IMG/VR virus record: IMGVR_UViG_3300042309_002674
Coordinates: 1 to 57,279 of that record
From: a virus
Reading direction: 5' to 3' (one strand)
DNA: 57,279 nt
The translations under genes and the position numbers were made by a program. Below are positions 51,440 through 57,279 of the stretch, in pieces. Position 1 is the first letter of the stretch. The number at the start of each line of letters is the position of its first letter. The notes below the pieces were generated by a model that did not search any database, was not told the DNA's origin, and worked only from the letters and a program-made list of their open reading frames with translations.

Positions 51440-53746
51440 ATGGCTATACAGGTAAAAAATCCATTTATAGGAGCAATTTCAATATCTTTATCAACTTCAA
51501 GGTCATCACCATCAAAATGTACTGTTATTGGAGGAAGTGGTGCTATTGGCGTTCCATTTGCTGGGCGAGCCGTTGGTAGCGGTGTAGAAATTGGGGTTGG
51601 TAAAAATTTTACAATAACAGAATATCTTGATAATAGCATATATTTAGATCAAAACAATATTATACTCTTTAGAAGAGGTATGCCATCCAAAGCAATTTCT
51701 GTAACTAAGTCCATTCGTGTCCCAAGACTTTCTGTTAGTGGCGGCACTGGCGGGGCATCTGTTCGTTTTTATGATGAGCTTAGAGATATTGCCGTTGAAA
51801 GGCGAGCGGGTTCTGGCAATGGAATTCTTGGCTCTGAAGGTTGGGCTGATAACCCATGTGCTGGATCTGCGGTTAGATATGCCGCGAACGAGGCAACTAA
51901 TATGATTGGCGCCCCAAGCGTTGGTTATTTTTTGGTTTCTTATGAGGGACAATACAGATCTGTGCTAAGCAGTATATATGGAGATGCTGGGTATTCGTTT
52001 TGGTGGAATTTTACAAGCGCAGGGATTGCTTTAATACAGGGCTCACCAAGAGGAGAGGCTAAGGGCCTTCCAAAAACAGGATGTAATATAATTTCATCGG
52101 CGTATGGAGAAACAAAAGAGGGGACAAGATCGCATTCAAGTTTTACTTACCAAAATGGTCTTTCAGAACAAATAAGGAGCAGTTCATTTTCTAGAAGAAG
52201 TTTTCATAATTTTGCTGTTAGTCCAATCAATGGCGTTTTATGGCCAAGCGATGAAGAGTTAAACAACCAATTTACGGGCGGTGCTTGGTACAAATATCAA
52301 GCTCTTCTCGGAAATAGAAGTCTCGCAGAATTTGGTCTTTATGTTGTTGGATCCCTGTCTTTACCTTCACCATCGAGTAAAGAGTGGCGTCAGAGCGTTG
52401 GATGGAATGATGATATTGGACCTATATCAAATTGGAATAACATATTAAATATACCAAAGCAAAGAGTTAGTTTGTTAACAAATCAAACTATACCAACAAA
52501 TTGGAATTATACGGATGGTATTATAATGCTTGTAAAAGCACATTCCCCATTCACAAATAGAGTTACTCAAACAGAATTTTATTACCCTCATCGTTCAGTT
52601 TCTTATCAAGGAAGATTGGGGGCTGGTCCTGTTGGGCAAGCTGGAGCGGCACCAGCTAATGACTTTTCAACGTCAACATCGGCAACTATGTCTATAGTAG
52701 ATTTTTCTTACCAAACGCAGCCACATGCATCCGCAAGAGGAAGAAATCCTTGCCAGCAGGATCCTGAATATCTTACTGGCTGGTCTAGAACTGGGCACTG
52801 GAGAGGCGTTACTTTTTGGTCCCCAGATGATGCAGAAGAGGGCATTTCAGATAATAGCAATTATTGGTTTGGACTTGCATGCCAAGAAGCGATTGCAGAT
52901 TGTGTCCAGCCATTATCTACTAAAGCGTGGATAGCTCTTGAAGAGCTAAATAATCCAAAAATGGATAAAGAAAAACCTCCATCTGGTACGCTTTCGTATT
53001 TGGTTAAATGGGGATATCAAGTTGTTTGGGTAAAAAAACCAAATGATAATATTAATATAAATTGGAGCAGAGGATGGGTAAATTGCAATGATTTGGCTGA
53101 AGTTTCCGGCTATAAAAGCCCAAATGATTTAACGAATGATCCAATATCAAGAAGGCCAACGATTTATTTTAAAGGTGTTTGTAGCAGTCCCATTGAAAGA
53201 ATACAAGAGCAAGACCAAGAAGCGCTTCAAGATCCACTTATCGATGCAAAAAATGTCGAACCAGGTTTGCAGCACGCAATCGCATATGGGTGTGTTATAA
53301 CCTGCAATGGATATACCAAAAGATTTGTAGCTCCAGCTCGCGCACCATACATTGTAACCGGAGAACTATCTGTAAACTATGATATAAGAGCAAAAACTAA
53401 TGCTGGAAAAATTGGTGCTGGCAATGCATTCTTGCAAGCAGGATCGCTATCATCAACCGGTGGATCTTTGGCGCATACTGTTTCTGTTACTGATGTTACC
53501 CCGCCAGATGACGGATCTCCAATAAATGTACCAAGCTCACATGGTGGTGGCTCAATTGGCTGGGCAAAATATACAGCTATAGATTTTTGTTGCCCAATTA
53601 ATTCATTTTTAGAAACTCTTTCAGCTACATTATCTTCAGAAGGATTTACTGCAACTTATAGTTATAGAGATATAAGCCCACTAACGCCAATATTGCAAAG
53701 GTTTGCGCATCCAAAAATTAACAACGCTGGCTCTGTCACTATTTAA
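51440..53746 (+). CDS. Large tail-tip or hub protein, unknown family
   Basis: 768 residues, no family recognised. It is clearly less Asn/Ile-rich and richer in Gly/Ser/Trp/Pro than its neighbours. Early Gly-rich strands (VIGGSGAIGVPFAGRAVGSG; SVSGGTGGASVRFYDEL) are followed by Trp-rich blocks (GYSFWWNF, WNYTDGIIMLVK, GHWRGVTFWSPDDAEEG, NYWFGLACQEA) and eight or so cysteines, including CC in IDFCCPIN near the end. It could be the tail-tip attachment protein; a wall-cutting enzyme is possible, but I see no lysozyme, amidase or peptidase motif. Stable expression as a virion part is inferred from position. Confidence 0.6.
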   Translation: MAIQVKNPFIGAISISLSTSRSSPSKCTVIGGSGAIGVPFAGRAVGSGVEIGVGKNFTITEYLDNSIYLDQNNIILFRRGMPSKAISVTKSIRVPRLSVSGGTGGASVRFYDELRDIAVERRAGSGNGILGSEGWADNPCAGSAVRYAANEATNMIGAPSVGYFLVSYEGQYRSVLSSIYGDAGYSFWWNFTSAGIALIQGSPRGEAKGLPKTGCNIISSAYGETKEGTRSHSSFTYQNGLSEQIRSSSFSRRSFHNFAVSPINGVLWPSDEELNNQFTGGAWYKYQALLGNRSLAEFGLYVVGSLSLPSPSSKEWRQSVGWNDDIGPISNWNNILNIPKQRVSLLTNQTIPTNWNYTDGIIMLVKAHSPFTNRVTQTEFYYPHRSVSYQGRLGAGPVGQAGAAPANDFSTSTSATMSIVDFSYQTQPHASARGRNPCQQDPEYLTGWSRTGHWRGVTFWSPDDAEEGISDNSNYWFGLACQEAIADCVQPLSTKAWIALEELNNPKMDKEKPPSGTLSYLVKWGYQVVWVKKPNDNININWSRGWVNCNDLAEVSGYKSPNDLTNDPISRRPTIYFKGVCSSPIERIQEQDQEALQDPLIDAKNVEPGLQHAIAYGCVITCNGYTKRFVAPARAPYIVTGELSVNYDIRAKTNAGKIGAGNAFLQAGSLSSTGGSLAHTVSVTDVTPPDDGSPINVPSSHGGGSIGWAKYTAIDFCCPINSFLETLSATLSSEGFTATYSYRDISPLTPILQRFAHPKINNAGSVTI

Positions 53747-53750
53747 TCCA

Positions 53751-55793
53751 ATGATTATTCAAAAAACATTTTATCCGCAAAATAACTTTTCGTTTTTGCT
53801 AAAAATATATGATAATTTTATATATAGTAGTGGAATTATAAAATTTATTTGCACTAGCGGAATAGATGCTTATGATATACATATAAAAGAAAATGCTGTT
53901 TTTGATAGTCAAAATAATTTTATTAGTAGTTTAGATTTGTATAAGCCAAATTATTTTTCTGGAAATTTTAATGAAGGTGATTTTCAGTGCTATTATTATT
54001 CTTCGGAAGATATAAATTACAAAAAAAATATACATGATGTAAATACCGTATCAAATATTTTGATCAGTGGAATTTATTTTCAAGGTTTTCAAAAAAATAA
54101 TATAGTTAATAATGATTTGTCTCAGCCAGAATTGGATATTTTTCAGAATAATAAATTAAATTATACTATAGAAATAAATGATGGTCAAAATGTAGGTAAT
54201 GATTTAAACGTTGTATTTTCAAACAAAAATGATAGTTTGGGTGCTATAAAGATAAATAATATAAAATATGAAGATTTAGATATAGGTTATTATTCAATAG
54301 ATCCTGATTTAAATTTTCCTCAATATGTGTACCCAGGGGAAAATTTTTCTTTCAATCTTATCAGTAAATATAATTTACAATTTATAACTAATATATACCT
54401 TACTCTTGAAACAGACGCTGGAATTTTACAATACGAAAAGCCAATTTCAGCAACATCCTCCGTTGCCACAGGATTTCAAACAAGTTTTGAAAATAATATT
54501 TTTGTTTCATCAGCAAATGATTATATAGCGTGGGATTTAAGTGTAGATAATTCTATTAATCTCTCTAATTTTTCTATAACTGGAAATATTTATTTTGAAA
54601 TATATGATAATACTAATCAAGAAATTATTTGGTATAAAAATCAGAACAATAACTCTTTTATTTTTGGCATTGGAAGCGGCCCATATGTAAAAAATAATTT
54701 TTATGATTATTGGTCTGGGCAGGTAATATCAAATCAAAACTTAGCACTTTCTATATCTGGTAGTGAGAAGTATGGTAAGGAAAGTTTTGGAAACATTGAA
54801 ATTTTAAAAGATTTTTCTTGGACAGATAAGTGGCAAGACAGTCTCATTCTAAATCAAACAAATTCTGCGGGTATTTTATTTGAAACGACTGGAATTGCAA
54901 TTAATAATATTAACTTATATTTATACAGCAAAAATAATACTAGTGGTTTATTAAATTATTATATAAACAAAGTATTTTATACAGGATCTAGTAATGGATA
55001 TAAAAACATATTTAGCGGCCTTGGTTGGCACACTGGCTCATTATCTAACTGCTGCGGTACATCCGGATTTCCATATGAATTCCCATCTGGATTTCCATTT
55101 TCGGGCCAAAGTATTTATGGATTTTTTTCTGGTTTTGGCTTTGGAAAACTGTCTGGATTTTTATTGACTGGGGAGCCAATTCATAGTGGAAATATTAATA
55201 TTTCTGGAAAAAAATTAACGCCAGATGATCCAAATTATTTCGCACCAATATCTGAAAATCATAAAATAAAAATAGATACAAATTATATGCTATCTAGCGG
55301 AATATATGCTTTAATTTTTGATTCAGTACCAAATACTAGCGTCCAAAATGAAACTGGAATTTTTTGGCCAAAAATGTGGCCAAACAATGTTATACCGCCG
55401 AATAATTTTACTTTGGTTGTTCCAGAAAATCCTGATTATTTTTATGCAAGCGGTTATGAAAATTCAGGATATGCATATTTTGGCAGTGGAATAAATTTTA
55501 TAAAAACAATAGTGTCAAATACCAATAAATTTACATATACTGGTATTGATTATAATTCAGCTTTGTCTTTAAATAGTTTAAATAATTATAGCAATTTGCT
55601 AAATTTAAGTTACTATAATAATAGTAATATTTTTCATTTTAATATTTTAAGATTTTTAAACAGAGAAGAGCTTTTATATAATGATTTTTATGATGAATGC
55701 GTGTATAAAATTTCAGGGAATAACATTTTTAAAACAGGAAAATTGTTTGCTAATAAAAATACTAACAGACAATTACAAGGAGACATAATATGA
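53751..55793 (+). CDS. Asn/Tyr/Ser-rich tail adhesin, unknown family
   Basis: 680 residues from the ATG at 53751, four bases after the previous stop; a longer TTG reading overlaps it. Strongly AT-rich, with long runs of N, Y, I, S and F and many short beta strands, as in AT-rich adhesins. Around residues 440-480 there is a Gly/Phe/Pro-rich patch with a CC pair (LSNCCGTSGFPYEF, SGFPFSGQSIYGFF, GKLSGFLLTGEP), resembling the SGF cassettes of the minus-strand fibres in miniature. No signal peptide or catalytic motif. Its stop overlaps the next start. Confidence 0.55.
   Translation: MIIQKTFYPQNNFSFLLKIYDNFIYSSGIIKFICTSGIDAYDIHIKENAVFDSQNNFISSLDLYKPNYFSGNFNEGDFQCYYYSSEDINYKKNIHDVNTVSNILISGIYFQGFQKNNIVNNDLSQPELDIFQNNKLNYTIEINDGQNVGNDLNVVFSNKNDSLGAIKINNIKYEDLDIGYYSIDPDLNFPQYVYPGENFSFNLISKYNLQFITNIYLTLETDAGILQYEKPISATSSVATGFQTSFENNIFVSSANDYIAWDLSVDNSINLSNFSITGNIYFEIYDNTNQEIIWYKNQNNNSFIFGIGSGPYVKNNFYDYWSGQVISNQNLALSISGSEKYGKESFGNIEILKDFSWTDKWQDSLILNQTNSAGILFETTGIAINNINLYLYSKNNTSGLLNYYINKVFYTGSSNGYKNIFSGLGWHTGSLSNCCGTSGFPYEFPSGFPFSGQSIYGFFSGFGFGKLSGFLLTGEPIHSGNINISGKKLTPDDPNYFAPISENHKIKIDTNYMLSSGIYALIFDSVPNTSVQNETGIFWPKMWPNNVIPPNNFTLVVPENPDYFYASGYENSGYAYFGSGINFIKTIVSNTNKFTYTGIDYNSALSLNSLNNYSNLLNLSYYNNSNIFHFNILRFLNREELLYNDFYDECVYKISGNNIFKTGKLFANKNTNRQLQGDII
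55777..55783 (+). promoter_or_regulatory. Strong Shine-Dalgarno site
   Basis: AAGGAGA six bases before the ATG at 55790. One of the few canonical ribosome sites in the window; it shows that the host ribosome can use them, so their absence elsewhere points to translational coupling. Confidence 0.6.
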
Positions 55794-56305
55794 GAGTTTT
55801 TTCAAATAGTCCAATTCCGGCAAATAACGGCAATTCAGAATCTATATATTTTACTCCGGATAGTGGGCCATGGGCTCTTAGATGTGAAGATGGTTATGTT
55901 TCTGTTGCTTTGGGGCATGTATTCAACTCAGATATGCAAGGAATTGAAATTGATCTTAGTAATAGAATGCCTATTTCAGATGGAGTAAATTTAATAACTT
56001 TAGAATTAAATTTAGAAAATGGTTCAGTTTATTCTTCTCATGTATTCAATAATAACAGCAACCAACTCCCAATATATAGAGAATGGGCGCTTGGCGATGG
56101 AGAAAAAAAATCAGTTGCTAATCAGACAGTAATAAGAGCATTAATCGCCGGTGTTTTTGTTGGCACCAAAGGTTTTGGAATGGCGAGTGTTTATAATGGC
56201 ACCCTTCAAAGGTATACAGTTTATAGATGTTTGTATAATGACCTTATGCTTTATCAAGGATGTGATGGCTTGATTTTTTTGCCAGCGCCATATTCGATCC
56301 CATAA
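55790..56305 (+). CDS. Small virion or fibre-tip protein, unknown
   Basis: 171 residues, last gene of the rightward tail operon; starts within the previous stop (ATGA). It has a DSGPWALRCEDGYVSVALGHVF block, an IEIDLSNRMPISDGVNLITLELNL hairpin, an Asn-rich loop, a Gly-rich KGFGMASVYNG and a YRCLYNDLMLYQGCDG pair of cysteines. Compact and beta-rich; no family recognised. As the last gene after an adhesin it could be a fibre chaperone or a tip protein (speculative). Confidence 0.55.
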   Translation: MRVFSNSPIPANNGNSESIYFTPDSGPWALRCEDGYVSVALGHVFNSDMQGIEIDLSNRMPISDGVNLITLELNLENGSVYSSHVFNNNSNQLPIYREWALGDGEKKSVANQTVIRALIAGVFVGTKGFGMASVYNGTLQRYTVYRCLYNDLMLYQGCDGLIFLPAPYSIP

Positions 56306-56320
56306 ATCATATATGATTTT
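56304..56320. terminator. Weak hairpin at convergent gene ends
   Basis: AAATCAT-AT-ATGATTT followed by TT lies between the last rightward gene and the stop of the leftward gene at 56321. The stem is all A/T but for one G-C pair and the loop is only two bases, so terminator activity is uncertain. Confidence 0.3.
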
Positions 56321-57100
56321 TTAAGAGCTTTTGCCATTTTTTCTTTTAATTCTTTCAATAATTTCGAATATTCTTTTCTTGGGGATATCTGAAATAGAAT
56401 TCCATTCTGTTGCTTCACTATCGCTTTCTGAAATTAATTTGGCTTTAATTGTGTCAAAATTTAAACCAACCTCAGACATAACTTTATTTAGAACATTTGC
56501 AGGATTGGTCGGTTGAGATTCCTCAATTATTTCGTTTTTCTTTTTTGGATCAATTTCATCCTGACCAACAATATTAATTCTTAGAAAATTACGAACTGCA
56601 CGAATAAATGCCCTATTTTCAGCAATGGCCATTAAAAATTTATTTCCAAAGCCACTTGTATTTTCAAAGTGCGCATCTGCTAGCGCAGAGAATTTAACGG
56701 GCAGCATCCCAGTTTCATAATTTGGAATCCACGCTATATTGCATTTAACAGCTACATAATCTTGACGAGCGGTAATAACATTGTAATTAACTTTAGTAAA
56801 TCCACGAATACAGGCAACATCTTTAATTCCGCCTAATAAAATTAATAATTGTCCATCTTCTAGTTGAGTTACATCTATAGAGCCGAAATCTGTACCTGCG
56901 GGAAATTTATCCTTATTAGGTACAAGAAATTCTGGCTTAACCATAGCTTTCCAATCTACAGTTCCATCATCATTGTGCTTATATGCAATGTTTTTTAGCA
57001 AACCATTTTCATTTCTGCTGAATGGATCTTTTTTAATGTCTAGGGTATTCTGGTTGACAACTACTGTTTCTATTTCTGTTTTTTGTGACATTTTTGGCAT
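56321..57100 (-). CDS. Rad52-like single-strand annealing protein (candidate)
   Basis: 259 residues. Residues ~75-180 have the feel of Rad52-type annealing proteins: QLEDGQLLILLGGIKDVACIRG and NYNVITARQDYVAVKCNIAW strands, then a loop and the helix AIAENRAFIRAVRNFL (about 158-173), followed by GQDEI. In that fold the (A)E-x-(R)A-x-x-RA-x-R helix and preceding beta sheet bind single-stranded DNA. The C-terminal ~70 residues (VLNKVMSEVGLNF; KKRIFEIIERIKRKN) are a helical, perhaps protein-binding, tail. Part of a leftward DNA-metabolism cluster. The family assignment is a pattern judgement only. Confidence 0.45.
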   Translation of the reverse strand: MPKMSQKTEIETVVVNQNTLDIKKDPFSRNENGLLKNIAYKHNDDGTVDWKAMVKPEFLVPNKDKFPAGTDFGSIDVTQLEDGQLLILLGGIKDVACIRGFTKVNYNVITARQDYVAVKCNIAWIPNYETGMLPVKFSALADAHFENTSGFGNKFLMAIAENRAFIRAVRNFLRINIVGQDEIDPKKKNEIIEESQPTNPANVLNKVMSEVGLNFDTIKAKLISESDSEATEWNSISDIPKKRIFEIIERIKRKNGKSS

Positions 57101-57102
57101 AA

Positions 57103-57279
57103 TTATTTATCTTCTTTTGCATAAAGATAGCAGAATTCTAATTCTTTGTCAAGATTTTTATAATTTTTGATTTTATCTAATTTTTCAAAATTTGAATCAG
57201 AGCTTTCATTGTTTATGTATGAAAGTATAGATAGATATATTTTTCCTGAGCTTAATACTAATCGATTTGTTTTCAATAT
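57103..57279 (-). CDS. C-terminal fragment of an unknown protein (continues beyond window)
   Basis: The reverse frame is open from the window edge to a TAA at 57103-57105, two bases before the start of the Rad52-like gene (TAATTATG). The 58 visible residues (ending KNLDKELEFCYLYAKEDK) are Ser/Leu/Lys-rich and mostly helical. Function unknown; the close spacing suggests one operon with the downstream gene. Confidence 0.55.
   Translation of the reverse strand: MLKTNRLVLSSGKIYLSILSYINNESSDSNFEKLDKIKNYKNLDKELEFCYLYAKEDK

Noticed and set aside
51440-53746. Endolysin or peptidase at the tail tip
   Set aside because: No HExxH, Cys-His, SxxK or lysozyme Glu-type motif could be seen in this protein or its neighbours.
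19560-56305. Contractile (myovirus) tail
   Set aside because: No tail sheath, baseplate wedge or T4/Mu-like genes were found between tube and tape measure or downstream. A sheath gene outside the window cannot be excluded.
1-57279. Stop-codon reassignment as in some large gut phages
   Set aside because: TAA, TGA and TAG all terminate ORFs at positions consistent with gene boundaries (for example TGA at 258 and 46513, TAG at 25942 and 35910).

Overview
The window is part of an AT-rich (roughly one third G+C by eye) genome of a tailed double-stranded DNA phage. It uses the standard bacterial code: TAA, TGA and TAG all end real genes here. It holds the virion gene set of a phage with a long, apparently non-contractile tail: large terminase, portal, protease/scaffold, major capsid protein, neck genes, a tube-type major tail protein with no sheath gene seen, tail-chaperone-position genes and a 3,514-residue tape measure. 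At about 0.15 nm per residue that tape measure implies a tail near half a micrometre. The host cannot be read from the sequence. Shine-Dalgarno sites are sparse, and many starts sit directly behind a stop codon as TAATATG, TAATG or ATGA.

Layout. (1) 1-257: the end of a plus-strand metallophosphoesterase. (2) 258-13363: a minus-strand block of seven adhesion-type virion proteins read leftwards from 13363. Three share one backbone (258-1691, 9011-11047, 11047-12162), two share another (8143-9009, 12164-13363), and 1752-5597, 5609-8134 and the middle of 9011-11047 carry Gly-rich SGF-type repeat cassettes. (3) 13364-13483: a divergent intergenic region with a promoter candidate on each strand. 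(4) 13484-19503: PhoH-like ATPase, zinc-ribbon protein, sigma-like factor, a coiled-coil protein at the small-terminase position, a zinc-finger/ERCC4 nuclease and the large terminase. (5) 19560-33760: portal, four or five fibre/decoration proteins, protease-scaffold fusion, decoration protein, major capsid protein, terminator, neck genes, major tail protein, terminator. (6) 33858-56305: three small or chaperone-position genes, the tape measure, a duplicated pair of distal-tail proteins and four further tail-tip or adhesin-like proteins. (7) 56321-57279: minus-strand DNA metabolism genes, including a possible Rad52-like annealing protein.

How it may work together. A short element, TGTAAT(A/T)-N-(A/T)TA, lies just before about a dozen gene-cluster starts on both strands. 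The window also encodes its own sigma-like factor. The simplest reading (inference) is a phage sigma directing late transcription from these elements. The tape measure is unusually modular. Ten copies of a GFIPNF-type motif close off modules, two of which are duplicated, and two internal regions look like cargo enzymes: a PD-(D/E)XK-like nuclease and a zincin-like fold that has lost its first metal-binding His. The fibre genes show cassette insertion and domain sharing between opposite strands, which suggests rapid remodelling of host recognition. No tRNA, CRISPR array, insertion sequence, integrase or attachment site was seen, and no intergenic stretch exceeds 300 bases.
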